DNA of 64,000 nucleotides, taken from positions 2,976,001 to 3,040,000 of the forward strand of contig JAPXFQ010000494.1 in assembly GCA_028564705.1 (NCBI GenBank), in the 5' to 3' direction. The translations under genes were made by a program, and so were the position numbers. The notes under the pieces were generated by a model. It did not search any database, was not told the DNA's origin, and saw only the letters and a list, made by a program, of their open reading frames with translations. Shown piece after piece: positions 22,851-36,412 of the stretch. Source of the stretch: Apricaphanius iberus. Lineage: Eukaryota > Chordata > Actinopteri > Cyprinodontiformes > Aphaniidae. The first letter of the stretch is position 1. Every line of letters starts with the position of its first letter.

Positions 22851-25699
22851 TTAATTCTACACCAGTCATCATATTTTTAGTGTTAACAAATAGGTGGTTT
22901 AGTCAACTCTGTTACAGCCACAAACCAAATACTTCCTTTTATTACGCCAAATTAAGAGTCCTAGACATATGGTAGATACAACAAGATATAGAGCTTAAAA
23001 ATAACCTTTATATCAAGGGCTCATAATCATGGCGTAAACATATGAACACAAACTAGGGCCTTGTCCACCCAGCATGTCACAAAACAAAGATATATTTCTA
23101 TGATTTGGCCTGTCATCACAAATTTAAAGTGAAGATATGCAAATTCTCTATTTTAAGTCTTTGCTTGTGGACATAAATACGGAATGGGGTTTTAGGTTTC
23201 AAAACTTCACTGCCAGTGCCACGAATGCTCTGACATCACATGTGCGACCATTCTGAAACAGCATGGATGCCCTCAGAGCTCTGTTTGCATTATCAATTAT
23301 CCAGGAACTTTTTGCTTGTTTTTTCTTACAAGCTCAATTACTGTCCTGTTTTGAATTTAAAAAAGCAGAACAATATTGTGAATGGCGCGATTTGGTGCAC
23401 TACACCACTTTTTTAGTTCATTTTAAATTAGGTTATTTCTTTATTTTTTTCAAACCTGTGTGAACATGGCCTAGATATTGCTGATTCCAGATTATTTAAA
23501 GGAAAATGCATATCAGTAGCACTGCATTTAACACACATTAAACTTCTCTCACTGTTAACACATGACAGATTCAGCCTTGAATATTATTATCAGAAGGGCT
23601 GATACTTACAGTACTTGTGTGAGTTTGTTTATTATAAAAAGTAGGGGTATATAATGCACATCTTAAAATACAAGTTGCGATTTGTGGAAACTTATTTATA
23701 ATATAAACAGGTAAAGATTTAATTATCTTTGAAGTGTTAAAACTTATTCTTGTCTAATTCCAGGGTAACTCTTGTAATGTCTCATCTCATATTTTCATAA
23801 TTAAAATTGAAAACTAACCAAACCAAAAAAGAAAAAAACTAATTTGAAATCATCCTGTTAAAAGATACTACAAATGAACAAGCAAAAATGAGTCACAAGC
23901 ACCCTGATAGAAAAAAAGGCAATTGAATTGATAGCAGCATACAACATATCAGGAAACAAGGACAGCTGTTGTTTTATGAGACCATCAAAGGGCAATTTTC
24001 ACAACAAGATGCGATGCGGAGGGTGGCAGAGGACAGATCTGTATCACTGTGTTTGTGGATCAATTTGAGAACTTTAATTAGTCAAAGGGTCAGGGTAGCC
24101 ACTGCAGCACGCCCAGGTAAAGCTCATCAGTGAGGGGGCTTACAGGTGCCTTGAGCCCTAATCTAACCGCCCATCTTGCTGAAATTAAAGCAGCAAATGG
24201 GAAATTGATTTCTAGCCCCCCTCCCTGTCCATGGCAATATCGTTTTTGTCTTAAGGACATTAGGTTGGTTTGCACTTGCCTAAGCTGTTCTTTAAAGCGT
24301 TCATTATTGATACGAAGGCTGCGGTGGCAGACTGCCAGGGCGACCCAAGAGAAAATGAACCCTGAAGGAGTTAGCCGAACTGCTGACTTTTTCCTGCAGC
24401 AACAGGTCACCCATGGAAGAATCCTCAAAACAAGTTCCATGAAGACAAAAGCTTTGACCTCTTCCACTCAATGATCATCCTGAGCTTCTGCTGAGACAGC
24501 ACCTACTGCAAGATTGAGAAGATTAGACCACTCTGAGTGAACTGGGCTATACCGTTCAAATAGAACCTCTCACTATCATCCAGAAGATCAACTTAAATCA
24601 AACACGTTAGTTCTAAGCTAAAAGAAAAAGCCCCATTGGCTTTCCAACTTGAAAGAACACAAAGCACCCCGATTCCAATCCATGAAAAGCTCAGAGTGAC
24701 TAGAAATACAATAAAAAAAAGATAAAGAAGTGAGTCAGCAGAATCTTTAAAATGATATGATGGTAAAGCCATGGCCACTGATATCACATACATCTAATGG
24801 AGTCTAATTCATTTCCCTCCCTGCATGTCACTTCCCTCAGATCGCAAAATCGCAGTTTCTGTTGTGCGTGTTGATGTTTTCTACTTTATGGCAGGATGCT
24901 ATTTGTCATTCTAATGAACCTCTCTGTGGGAAAAAAAGTTCCCAGGAAACATTCCTCAAGATGTCAGCGAGCAGAGAATGTAAAGTGTGCAACACAGTTA
25001 ATTCAAGTGGGCCTGCCCTGCAGGGAAGAGGCCGCTGCCGTTGTATTCGTTCTTAAGGGGGGACAACTCATGCCAAATTAGGGAGGGAAATAGAATATTT
25101 AGGAACAAGTGTTGAAGGGTCTGTTCACTTCATTTGGGAAAAATCTAATGTAAAACCACAGTAAGAGTACCAAGCAGTAAGATAAACAGGCCTTGTTTAT
25201 CTGGGGCTCCAACTCAGAACTAATAGCCATGTATATGCTGTGTTGCTTTATAGTCCCAATTATTCAAAAGCAAAAGGAACCAAAAGTGCACAAAGCTAAA
25301 GTTAGTGTGAGAGCAGCAGAGCTCATTCTGCTCTGTGGAGAGGGAGAAGGAACTAGCGTTGCTGTTGTGTGCACGTGATAAATCTGCTGGTATGCCAGGG
25401 CTCTTTTCTCATTTGTTAGGCAGCCATGTGTGAAAATGTTAATGAAGGCCATATAATCTAGGAAATTCTCACTATTAGAATTTCCTTCACGTAGCTAGGC
25501 TTTCTGCTTACACACTGACTATTGTGAGCATCAATCCTTCTCCTGTCGTACTAATAATAGACCTAATTGCTTCGGTCAGCCCACTAGCTCTCTGTTCCCT
25601 TCTATGCATCTCAAAAAGAAGAAGGGGACCTTTCTCATGACAAGCTCGTGTTACAGAACCAGGAGCCTGTTAACATGTAAGCATACAGCTGTAACGAGA
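22851..25699. other. Unassigned DNA, repeat-poor, with a possible conserved block
   Basis: No supported gene. Between 24090 and 24474 long frames are open on both strands at once (125 and 114 codons) with no domain on either. This indicates a stop-poor, balanced-composition stretch such as conserved non-coding DNA. The minus-strand frame has no codon or domain signal that favours it. Confidence 0.35.
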
Positions 25700-26600
25700 T
25701 ATTATAATACACTGTAAAAATACACTGAACTTTTTTTTATCACTGTTTCACATTAAATCAGGCGAAACTTTTGTTTTTGTTTTAGGTCAGTTACAATTAG
25801 AGTATCATATCCATTTGCTAAATACCACAACGACAGAGAAGATACTTTTCATATTCAGAAGCTTCGACAGCTATTCTTAATATTTGGCAGAGTTGGCTAT
25901 AAAATTGGAGGAAAAAATGCTTTTAAAAAAAGTTATTTTACAATAGACTTTTCCGTTCTAACCACAAATTCTTTGTGGGACTGAGATCAGGGCTTTGTGA
26001 TGGTCTCCTTGGGATACTTTTGGCTGGATGCTAAAGGTTATTTGACTATTTGGAGGACAAATTTATATCCAAGCTTTAACTTACACAGATATAATAGCCT
26101 TTGCTTATGTTGCAATCTATTTTCTGAAGTGCACCAGTCCCTCATGCAGCAATACACCCATGCAACATGATGCTCCACCTCTGTATGACACAGTTTTGTT
26201 TGTCTTCTCATCTTTTGAAGGTTACAATTTTTCCTCCAGATGTAATGATGTTCTATTATTGCCAAATAGTTCACTGTTTAGTTTCATGATGACACCAAAC
26301 TAGTGTTTTATCATTGAGTATATTGGCAAAGTATAAAGTGACATTTATAAAGTGACAACTGTATGATTCCTGCATGTTCTCATGGTACTTATATGTATGT
26401 GCAGATAATTGTTTGAAAAGATAAATATGGCAACTTTAGGACTGTAGAAATTATACCTGAGATAATACCAAACTTGACGAGGTCTCAAATTCTGACTAAC
26501 CAAGACTTTATTATATTTCTCAGTGATATCACACAAGGATACAGCATGTTTGCGGTTAGCCTTAAAATACATCCTCATGTGTGCCTGAACTTAACTTATT
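25700..26600 (-). pseudogene. Sleeping-Beauty-type Tc1 element relic
   Basis: The plus strand carries the reverse complement of a fish Tc1 transposon in order: the inner terminal-repeat phrase ttttaggtcagttacaatta (about 25782), the phrase gatcagggctttgtgatgg (25986) for the DDE domain end, and tgaagtgcaccagtccctc (26131) for the core. The minus frame 26038-26274 (78 codons) contains EHHYIWRKN, matching the region after the second catalytic Asp. Upstream transposase sequence and the far terminal region (cttaaaatacatcctcatgtg, 26559) also match. Many stops make it non-functional. Confidence 0.75.
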
Positions 26601-26692
26601 TAGTAAATTTAAAAAAAAAGTCCTAATTCTAACTGGCCTAAATCACATTTTAGTTTGATTTACAAATTCCACTGGCTCTCTCTATAGTGTCC

Positions 26693-26840
26693 ATCAAATC
26701 AAATCAAACTTTATTTATAAAGCACTTTTCAAACAAAGTTACTCAAAGTGCTTTACAGATTTAAAATAATCCCACAACCCCCCCTTCAAAAATAAAATCA
26801 TCAACGCAAATACAACCCCCTCCCAACACAACCCAAAAGC

Positions 26841-26903
<63 letters not shown>

Positions 26904-27400
26904 AAAAGCTACAAAAAGCAAGCTGAGTACAGATGAGCCAGGAAATGCCATCGTGGGAGCCATCTGCATCAGCAGCAGCAGATCAACAGCAGCAGCCAAG
27001 GCTCCGACCCAGGACGCCCAGAGGAGGGAGGGCTGGTACCCCCACCTCCACCCAAGCGCTACCCAGGGGGCGCCCAGGCCGCCACAGCAGACAACCGCCC
27101 CGATGCAGGGGGCCCCCAGAGAGGAAACACTGGCAAGAAAGATTAAAATAAGTTAAAAAGTAAAGTTTATAAAATGAAGTGTATAAAGTATAAGACAATA
27201 AGTGTAAAACAATGATAAGATAGATCAAGATAAAAATGCAAAGCAGATTAATAAATAAACAGTTAAAAGCTAAACTAAAAATTAACTCAGGTAAAACATG
27301 CTGAGCGGTTAAAAATATATTAATAAATAATAATTAGTTAAAACCTAAGCTAAAAAGGTAAGTCTTGAGCCTGCTCTTAAAAACATGAACGTTCACCATC
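26693..27400 (-). repeat. LINE/SINE 3'-end repeat with ATCAA tail
   Basis: The plus strand starts atcaaatcaaatcaaac then tttatttataaagcactttt and ctcaaagtgctttacag. Its reverse complement, ending ataaataaag then (TTGAT)n, is a standard teleost retroposon 3' terminus, so the element lies on the minus strand. The interior includes a (CA)28 tract and a GC-rich stretch (about 26985-27130) that leaves short Pro/Arg-rich frames open by composition. The 5' limit near aggtaagtcttgagcctgc is approximate. Confidence 0.6.
26846..26901. repeat. (CA)28 microsatellite
   Basis: An uninterrupted dinucleotide AC run of 56 bp lies inside the retroposon tail. It is long and pure, so length polymorphism is likely. 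Confidence 0.98.
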
Positions 27401-28517
27401 ACCTCTCTATCTTTCATCATCTTTCCTTCTAAAATATTAAGCATCCAGATGCAATGATATTTGCTGGGACACTGACATTCTGTGGAACACTTTCTTCCTC
27501 TCCATCTCATTTATTATAAATACAGCAGAATAAAAGTAAGCATTGTGACATGATGTCCCCTGCTAACCTCAAAGACCTACTCTGTTTGCACTGCCTTTCC
27601 TGCAGGAGAGCAGTCTTTCTAAATGCTGAGCAGTTCCTTGCTTGACAATGTTGAGCTAATATTTCACTTCATCCTGTCCTTGTACACATAATGTGAAAAT
27701 ATGTAGATCCCTTTTGAATTTCCTGCTCGAATTAGCATTCAATGAATCTGAGTGCCTCTTTCCTCTTGTCACTCGCGAAGGCAGAATTGTGTAATTACAC
27801 TAAAAGGAGAGGGAGAGGTGAAGGTTTGGCAGTCTTAATCTCTCAGAGTGGAGCCTCTTTAAGAAAGTAGTGGCTGCAAGGCCAAAAACATCCATAAACC
27901 TTGAGGGAACTACTAACACATCAGAGTATGTTGGCCCAAGGCTTCAACGCACCACCCAATCCCCCGCAAAAAAAAACCTGCATAAAATTAAGTATTTCCA
28001 AAAATTTGAAAAATAAGTTTTACTTTGAGGCCCCTTTCCAACATGTATCTATTAAACACTTTTTATGGGAATCATTATCAATATAATTAAGAAAAGGGAA
28101 GGGCAGTTCACAGTGGTGTTTGGATTGTGTATTAGAGGAGGTTTGAACTGAAGACACTCGAGGACACTTTTAAGCAGAGGTACATTACATTACATTAAGT
28201 AGTTATTGTAACTGTGTTACATAAACTAAATAGCTTGAAAAAACGCAGACAATCATCTCCATTTTACAAGGTGATACTAACTTTAATTCCATTATATTTT
28301 CAGAGAAAAATAATCTAATTTTGTCCCTAAGTTTATAATGATGATTAACCAATAATGGATTAGTCAAACACAATTCCTAAATTCTAAATGGTTAAAATGT
28401 TGTCTAATATGAGGAAACATGATGTCAAGGGCAATGATCAGATGTTCTGTCAAATCAGGGATTAGTAGATGGGATTATTATTGTTGAGCAAATGATTAAC
28501 TCTGACAATTCATCTAA
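27401..28517. other. Unassigned non-coding DNA
   Basis: Nothing recognised. A short (CATTA)n-like run lies near 28186-28199. Confidence 0.5.
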
Positions 28518-28622
28518 CTCAGAAGTGGGCCACATTTGGCTTAGAACCCATTTTCGAGTGGCCCAGACTATGGTGTTGCTAGAAAAACGAACAGAAAATA
28601 AATAAATAAATAAATAAATAAA
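28518..28622 (+). repeat. hAT-like fragment followed by (AAAT)7
   Basis: The phrase ctcagaagtgggccacattt resembles the start of fish hAT elements beginning CAGRGGTGGGC. Only about 60 bp remain. It is followed by a pure (AAAT)7 tetranucleotide run at 28595-28622. Confidence 0.4.
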
Positions 28623-28840
28623 CATTGCTATACTTCAGGAAATCCTATAAAAAGAATACTAAGGACCACAAATGCAACACACTGTATAGTAAACCAATAA
28701 TGCAGCACATACATTTTTCTGAGTTTTGATTCTAGCTAGCTTGATTCATGTAAAATGTCTTTATCAGCACTGAACTGTAGAAATAACAAGAAAACACATA
28801 AATCTGACCCCACTTGGACTTATATTATTGTATTTTACAA

Positions 28841-29095
28841 ACTGTGCTCCAGATGGGTCAACAAAATGAAAAAGCCAAAACACAACAACACAAACTCACA
28901 ACATATTTTTTTAAATTAAAGATATGCTATAAAGGAAGTTATGTTAATTTATTCTAAAACAACCAACGTTGTAAAAAAACTTGCTTGCATAACTTCCATT
29001 TCAGCATAACTTCTGTTTTGGCTTTTACCGTTGCATTGTTGCTTTTGTTGTTTTGTTGAGGGCTTTGCATTTTGTTGACCCTTCTAAGCCACAGT
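28841..29095. mobile_element. 255-bp MITE with gggtcaacaaaatg inverted ends
   Basis: A perfect 14-bp inverted pair, gggtcaacaaaatg at 28855-28868 and its reverse complement at 29068-29081, is extended outward by actgtg... on both sides and inward by imperfect pairing (aaagcc, acaacaac). A second internal pair ggaagttatg / cataacttcc occurs. There is no coding capacity. The outer ends suggest an actgtg terminus, but no convincing TSD was found, so superfamily is open. Confidence 0.65.
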
Positions 29096-32000
29096 AGTTA
29101 CAGACAGGCCAAAGTCAAATTTCAGCCATATTTCTACTTGGTTAGGATAGAAAAATACAACAAGAATGCTGAATGATTGCCACATCATCGTTTGCTTTGA
29201 TTAGATTCTGCCTAAATATATTTGGATGACATTTTGGAATATTAACAATATATCAAAACCAGTTTAAATGTTAAGAGAAACACAACTCATAAAGGTTTTC
29301 CCAACGTGGGTCAGGATGGGACAATATTCTTAAACTTTAAGATGTGGCCATCGCTCCAGCATATGCGAAGTAACAGCAGAGTTTTGACAGGAGATGGTGT
29401 ACTTTATTTAAAAAATATCTTAACTCATTTGCAAACTCACAGGAATAAAGATTTTTTAACAATACATTTGATGGTAAACCATAACATCTGAAGTACATAT
29501 TATAATAACTCATAAATAAGGTAGGCATATCCTAAACTATGCATTTTAGTTAGTGTTTTTTAGCCCCTAAGTAATTTCTAAAGCTTGATCAAATCACTGA
29601 AGCTTTTTTTTTTTGTTAATTAGTTTCCTTTCCTCCAATTGCACATATGTAATAATGGTTTTCAATAATTTATTCTAAGTTTATCTACTCCTTAGTGAGA
29701 GGGAATAATTTGGTTAGCTTGTGTTTTGCTTTTTCTTTCATAATTATTATATTCCATTTAGTTTGCCAACAGAAAATGGGTAATCAGCAAAACCCCACTG
29801 TTGCCTCTAAATTGCATGCTTTATTTTGAATAACTCTGTATACTTTTACAAATACAGCTTAAAATATATTCATACCCTATAGGCTCCTTTTAGATTTTTA
29901 TGAACGAGACTACCGCAGCAGCCACAGATAGATGAGCAGGTGTGCTAACCCGGGGGTTCAGATGCCTCCAATTAAGACACATGGAGGCGAGAACACACTT
30001 CCACACCAACCTCGCTTGCAAACATGAATTCCATTCACTTCAGACACACACTGACCACCTGTCTCTCTGAGCCATCCCTCCTACTGCTCCACCTAGCAAA
30101 TCTATTTACCTGACTTGTATAATAGACACAATTTAATATGCATCCCGCTGTTTGGAGAGACAATATATGTTATATACTGTTTTTTGCAAAAAATTCTAGT
30201 ATGATTGTAAGGTGTACATAATGTTACTATATCTGTGTGGGGAATTTGCACTTGCACATTTTCATCAAATGCAATTGTTTCTATCACTCTCCAAGATTGT
30301 ACTGGCTGTCATCATCTTGCTTCTCGCTTATGAGTAAAGGAGGAATGTTAAGTTCCTTCTAAGCTGCAATCCTGCTCATTGCTATACCGATATCTAGTCC
30401 AGTTCATGAGGCAGAATATACAGACTCACTCCAACATTGTTCCCCATCATTGACACCTCTGAGTTATTTACTACTGCAAGTATACAGCCAGAAAATTTCA
30501 AATTCAATACAAAATTTGACAGAACCTCAACAACAGAGTTAAAATATTGCCTGAATATACAGTATATATTGTCAAAAACTAATGTGATGCAAAAAGAAAT
30601 TCAATTTAAATGGTTAAGATTAGCTTGCGGTTGTAAGTATGTTCTGCAGATAATACTCTAGGATCAGGGAACAAACTTTAGTTCTCTTTCCTTTTGAAGG
30701 TTGGCCATTAAAATCAATCTTATCAAAGTCATTTGTCTCAGGATTTGCTGAACATCTCCAAAATGCTCTTTTGTCTCAGCTTGAGTGACACTGTTTTCTG
30801 AAAGGTTAATTGCTTCTTGTAGTAATAAAAGGCCAGATTCCTGGCCGTGATTGACAGAGATAGAGGTTCTTTCCCTCCATGTCGAGGTTTTCCCCTACAT
30901 CCATACTAAACTGCCAGGTCAGTTTCAGACAATTGTGATTTATTATTAATGACATTCTGTGCACTTCCTGTGACATTCCTTTTATAGGGTCTTGTGGCTT
31001 TATGTGGCCCATCTAAGAGAGATGCTTGTCCGCCCATGGCCAGCTTTATGGCCTTTGAGAGAATAAAATTTTCCAATGTCACAGCTGGAGCCAATAACGA
31101 CTTATTTGATGCTAAAGATCAAATGATTCATTCTGCAGTTGTGCATGAAAATGTACTTTTAAGTAACAACAATAGAAATAGCAGTGTAATAAATCCTTTG
31201 TCTCTCTGTTATGAGATTACCCTCAGTCTGCACAGTCCTGGAGGCAAGACATATGGACAAAAAGATGACATAACCATTTACCATCACAGCTTGCTCTGAA
31301 AAAAATTGATTGGGATATATACTGGGTATATGAAGTTTAAAACCAGCAAGAGAAAAGTAGCACATGAAGTAGCCAAGAAAGAAAATGGTGATGCCTCATT
31401 TGTATTCAACACTCAGTCCAAAAAAAATTCTCAGAGCAGCTTTGTGGTTGGGAGATTCTGAAAGCTTATGAGGAAAAGTTGCACATTACATATAGCTGCA
31501 AAAGAATGCATGGGAAGATTGGAGCGAGGTAACACCTCCAATGCCTCAGCAGTTTTCTTTTTACACACATTTGGAAGAGAGTATGCCAGACCTGAAGGTC
31601 AGCCTGCCTTCTCATGCTTGCCTCCTCATCAGCCCTTTTGTGAGACCACACAACGCACAAAGAAGTTGGAGGTTGGATGCCCAGGGTGCACAGCAGCCCA
31701 TCATTGACCACCACCTCCTCCTTAATTACCTTCCTGCCCTGGCCTGGTGTCCATCTAGACCTCTCTAATAAGTTAGTTTCATTAGAGCCCCTCTGACTGA
31801 AGAAACATACAAGCACAAATGGGCACTATCGAAACTAATGCACAAGCAGGAAGGCTGAGCCACACATAAGGAGACCCATCTTACAAATACATATCTTGTC
31901 CAACACGTATTAGTCATAAAATTACTCCTTCACTGGCAGGTGTTATAGTAGTGATTCATGCATACTGCATCCAGGTGATTAGTCCCCTAATGGGTGTACT

Positions 32001-32450
32001 CCACACACGAAACACTCTACAGCACTATCGCCCCTCCCTTGAGAAGCTTTGATTTTCTCCCATGCCAGCAGAGTTTCCTCGTCAGTGTCTTTCCCACCAC
32101 GACTGAGATGGAAAAAGCTACATAACTTAGTGGTCTTATTTGTTTGCCTGTTGTTTCTTCCTGTTTGCTTTCATCTTTATCTTTTATGACTGCCCCTTTC
32201 TCCCAATCAAAACTCCCCAGAGAGACAAGTGTGAAGTGGGGCACTCAGGGAGGCAGGCGTGTAGGCAGGAGGGGGGCTCCTCTGAAGACGGTCGAGGAGA
32301 ATTGAAAATGGCCGGTGTTATGAAGAAGGCGAGATGAAGAAAGCCAATCTGCCTGTGAGGGCAAAGAAGTGGGAGAACAAGTTAGAGAGAGGAGGAATAA
32401 AAGTGATTTTAGAGGGAAAAGAAACATCTTTTGGAGCCTGCTTGTTTATG
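29096..32450. other. Unassigned non-coding DNA
   Basis: No supported gene. The parts at 29925-30030 and 30990-31160 are balanced in composition and free of recognised repeats, which could reflect conserved regulatory sequence. A purine-rich stretch runs from about 32240 to 32430. Confidence 0.4.

Positions 32451-32477
<27 letters not shown>
32451..32477. repeat. (AT)13 microsatellite
   Basis: A pure AT dinucleotide run of 27 bp; expected to be variable in length. Confidence 0.95.
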
Positions 32478-32481
<4 letters not shown>

Positions 32482-33245
32482 CTTACACAGGGAACCAAAG
32501 GGATGTGCTGTGCACACTGGGGCCACAAGGAGGTGCTGTGACAGAACATGCTTTGACAAGGAAGCCCCTCTCACCACCAGTTCTGCTCATCAAGCTGTGT
32601 GCTACTCCACAGGCAAAGCTGTTTTTCCACGGCGATAGAAATGTAACTATACAAGCAGGTCCTATAAAAACTTTCTACTCACCTAACAAGAATGGATGGC
32701 AGTCAAGATTTCAAACAATACTTTTTGTCACAGATTTGTGATATTTCTTACCTAAGGCAGCTAGAATATTACCATTCACATGCAGATTTGTAATTAAGAT
32801 GTTCTTTCTCTCATCAAGCCCCTTTGTTTTTTCATTTACGGTTTTGCAATAGTCTCTTGTTTGCCAATCTTCTAAACTGTAATTGTTAGTAATGTGTTGC
32901 ACGAAAGAAAACAAGAAAATAGTCAAAACAAAAATAGCTGTACTGCACACATATTTACAGCTTTATGAGGTGCATCTTGCCAGTACCAGGTTGCACCCTT
33001 TTTTTCTGCAGGACTGTCTAATTTTTCATGGGATAGATTAAATTGGATGTCAAAAACATTTACCCCATATTGTGATCCATATGATATAACAGGCTCACAA
33101 AGGTTGTTGCACATTTGAATCTGCAAATCAATAGTGTATATCTACCATTCCACCATATTATAGAGGCACTATTGGATTGATAGGTTACTTTTGAGGCAAT
33201 TGAAGGCCTCATTGCAATTTTTAAGAGAACAGTTTGTGATGATTT
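32478..33245. other. Unassigned non-coding DNA
   Basis: No recognisable gene or repeat. Confidence 0.5.
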
Positions 33246-33249
33246 AAGC

Positions 33250-34395
33250 TCTTTGACATGGTGACAGCCACCAGAAGATTCCTATCATGGGCTCTTAACA
33301 AAACATACATCACTGGCAACAACACTCAGGCAGGCTATGACATTTTAAACAATGTTCAGTTGGTACTCAGTGGCCTAGTTGTACCAAGAAAACGTCATCC
33401 ATACCATTACACCTCCATCACCAGTCTGAACCATTGCCTCAACACAGGATGGATCCCTGCTTTGGTGTTATTTGTGCAAAATTCTTACCCTGCCATTTAA
33501 ATGCTGAAAGACATAAAAGCAACTTGTATACCTGAAAAACATGTTTTCTAAATGTTTTTGTGGGACACCAGCATTTATTTTGTTAATTGTCAGAGCTGTA
33601 AGCACTATACAACTTTCTATCCTGCTACACCTCCTGGAGGTACTGACTGAGTTTTTACTGCATTACATAACACTGTAATTAATAAATATAATATAAAATT
33701 TTAATACTGTATCTCTCCACTCAAAATTACTGCTTGGTATTGACAGTTTCCCAACTGACAAGCCGTTATTTATTATGTTTTTTGTTGTTTTTGCTAACAA
33801 GATTGTAAAACCGACAGTTCACTGCCCTCTTCAGATGCGCTCCATAGAAATGTGGTTTTACGACAATAATATTAGGCTGCAAGCCTCACAGGGCGATTGA
33901 GGAAAAATATCTGCAAAGTTACGGGGTACTTTTTTTAAGCTCAACTTGTAATTTATCACACCAGGAGAGAAACGGTAGCTGGTCTTGTATTCTGTTGCTC
34001 TTGCCCACTTCTGTGCATTCGGAGATGGTATTCTGCATGCCTTGTTTGAATTGATTGGTCATTCAGGGTACTGCTACCTAGCCTGATCTCAAACTGATTC
34101 TGCTAATGGGATGCCTTCTCTTTTTAGGAGGATAGTCTGAGACATGTTTTCCACAAAGTTCAGGAGTTTCTGAAGCACTTAAGATAAGGCAGCCATAGCA
34201 TGTACCAACTGGGCAGTTTGCAAAGTTGTTTAATCACCTTTAGCTATTCTTAGTCTCTTCTTGAACTTTGTGGAGTTTGCTTCACCACATCTAGATTCCA
34301 AAATGCATTGAGCTCCTGCCATGTGATTGGCTGATTTGCTACTTGTGAAAACCAGCAGTTAAACAGGTGTGCTTAATTAAAAAGGCCAGGGAGTA
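33250..34395 (-). pseudogene. Tc1/mariner element relic, split by unrelated DNA
   Basis: The left part (33250-33560) holds accattacacctccatcacc and ggatggatccctgctttg, matching the minus-strand catalytic region of a fish Tc1-like family. The right part (33960-34395) matches its N-terminal half and 5' end, including aaatgcattgagctcctgcc, atgtgattggctgatt and a terminal phrase cagttaaacaggtgtgctta. The 33560-33960 interval does not match and may be an insertion. Stops are frequent; the element is dead. Confidence 0.65.
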
Positions 34396-36044
34396 AATAT
34401 GCACATTTGAATTTTTCTAACTAATTCAGGCCCAGATGGGTGTGACTGATTAATGGTTAATTTGGAACTCTTTGAGGCGTGTGCGTTATAATAACCAATG
34501 AGGTGTTTCTTTCTAGTTTCTTTCTCTTCTTCATTGGTTAGCTGCCTATGTTGTTCCCAATGGATTGGAAAATACAGAGCCTACTATATGGATGTCAGTA
34601 TATTAATGAAGATGGTGACAAAACAATGTACCCAACATACTGTCAAGTCCCAATGGTCTGCATCCAAAAATTCAAAATGCTACTGAGGTCACCCTTTCCT
34701 ACGCAGATGCAAAGCACTGGTTCCTTTTTTAGATGTATCATACATGATGACTTAAACTACTTACAAAGGACAGATACTGTCACAAGCACTCTCTTCCCAT
34801 ATCATGTCCTTGACTTCGACCCTCACCCAGCAACTACAACTGCAAGTGCAGTTAAAGCTCTGGGTGTAACTTAAGTGTGGTGCGCATGGAATGATTTGAA
34901 TACTCTTATTTAAAAAAAAAACTTAGCTCTGGACTTCAGCTAAACTTATTTTGGTCTATACACAGCTGGAATGTATGTTTCATAAGGCAACTAAAACTCT
35001 CGTCTAAATAAAAATAAGTCTTTCTCTGTAGTTGAGAAGTTCCGCTGAAACTCTCTTCCTTTATCGTTTCTTTCTGCTCTCCCTCTGTCTTCTTGCTTTT
35101 CCTCTCTCTGACTGTGACCCGTTTTGCTTTTTTCCATGCTGCATTTTTTTTTTCCTACACACTACCATTTGATTTCTTGTTCAAGGCTTTATGAGAGGAC
35201 CATTCCCCCCTGACGTTTACAAATGAAATGAATGAAAACCATTGGTACGTGACTCCTCTAGAGAGAGATGCTCCATTATACCTTGGTTTACTCAAAAGAA
35301 GCCTCCTATGATTGGCTTAAAGCTAGTATACAGCACTGAAAACTGTTACCAAAGATAGCAGAAGATTCAAGGAAGTGGAATAATGGTGGGCTTAGAGAGA
35401 GAGCCTTACCCAATGTTTTTTAGCCGTTTGAAAATTGATTTATTCTTACCGATCCAACAGACCCCATGTATTCTCAAGCAATGGATGAAGGATGAAAGGT
35501 ATCATTTGTCAGAAACCCACTGGTCCACTCAGGAGAGCAGGAATTGTTTGTGAACATGGATAAAAATCCTGTATATACGTGCACAGTTATGTGTCATCTC
35601 AGTTGCTTTTTTACTTCAACTCCTTCATTGACAAATTGGTTAAAGTTTTTTGAGGGCAAGATATATGATTGTGCTTCTATGTCCCCTTCAATAGTCTTTA
35701 AACCAAACCGTACTAGACTGGGGCCCCTATGAGATTCTCAATATATATAGAGAGCTGTATTTCAATGTATCACAGATTTTACACATCTTTTAAATAATAA
35801 AACATATATCATTATGATTCTTTAGCCTACCTGGCGGGTAAAAACTTTGCAATGGAGGAATCACCTGTGCTTTCAGCACATGCCAGCATTGAAAAGAATC
35901 TCCTAAAACGACTCTGGTCTTGTTTATCTCCTCTAAACCCTTTCTCTTTCTCTCTTACACCTCAAAGACTCTTTTTCTCTAGCGACTCACAGCCATTTTA
36001 AAACAATCCGATGAGAAATGTGAGGCAGAACTAAGGGATAATGG
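34396..36044. other. Unassigned non-coding DNA
   Basis: No supported gene. A plus-strand 108-codon frame at 34548-34874 has no domain. There is a pyrimidine-rich run near 35040-35155. Confidence 0.45.
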
Positions 36045-36168
36045 CATAGTGTGACTGATAAACGGGACAGTGCGCATGCAGACTCTCAAGATAATTGATT
36101 TTGAATTAGGAGGACCAATAGTTTAGATGATCCACCCAGAAGAAAAACATCCTCCACAATACCTTTAA
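36045..36168 (-). repeat. Truncated copy of the 15.8-kb TTAA MITE
   Basis: It matches 15761-15880 in inverted orientation, sharing gataaac, cagtgcgcat, gcagactct, taggaggaccaatagt, ccacccagaagaaaa and cctccacaat, and ending in TTAA at 36165-36168. The other end is missing. Identity is high in the shared part, which supports one MITE family. Confidence 0.7.
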
Positions 36169-36364
36169 CACAGGTAATGGATGCTGTTTTTAAAGTTTCC
36201 ACATGGTGATTCTTCAAGATTCTATCAAACAGAAATATGTCCTGACTCTTGAAGTTGTATCTTGCTTAAATGAGAGAAAGTGTAGTAGTCTTCTTTTAGC
36301 CACCTGACCAAGAAGTGTGCAGCAGACAGTGAGGGGCAGGGCTGTGTAACTTTATGCTTTGTAG

Positions 36365-36412
36365 AATTTAAATATAATTTAAATTATAATTTAAATTATA
36401 ATTTAAATATAA
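36365..36412. repeat. AT-only palindromic 12-bp tandem repeat
   Basis: Three to four copies of ataatttaaatt in tandem. Each unit contains the palindrome aatttaaatt, so the array can pair with itself in several registers. Confidence 0.85.

Noticed and set aside
23263..23463. 66-codon frame (MDALRALFALSI...) as a DNA-transposase start
   Set aside because: It vaguely recalls the start of fish transposon proteins, but no catalytic or binding motif is visible and no terminal repeats flank it.
24090..24474. Antiparallel 125- and 114-codon frames as an exon
   Set aside because: Both strands are open with no domain on either, so conserved non-coding or stop-poor composition is a simpler explanation.
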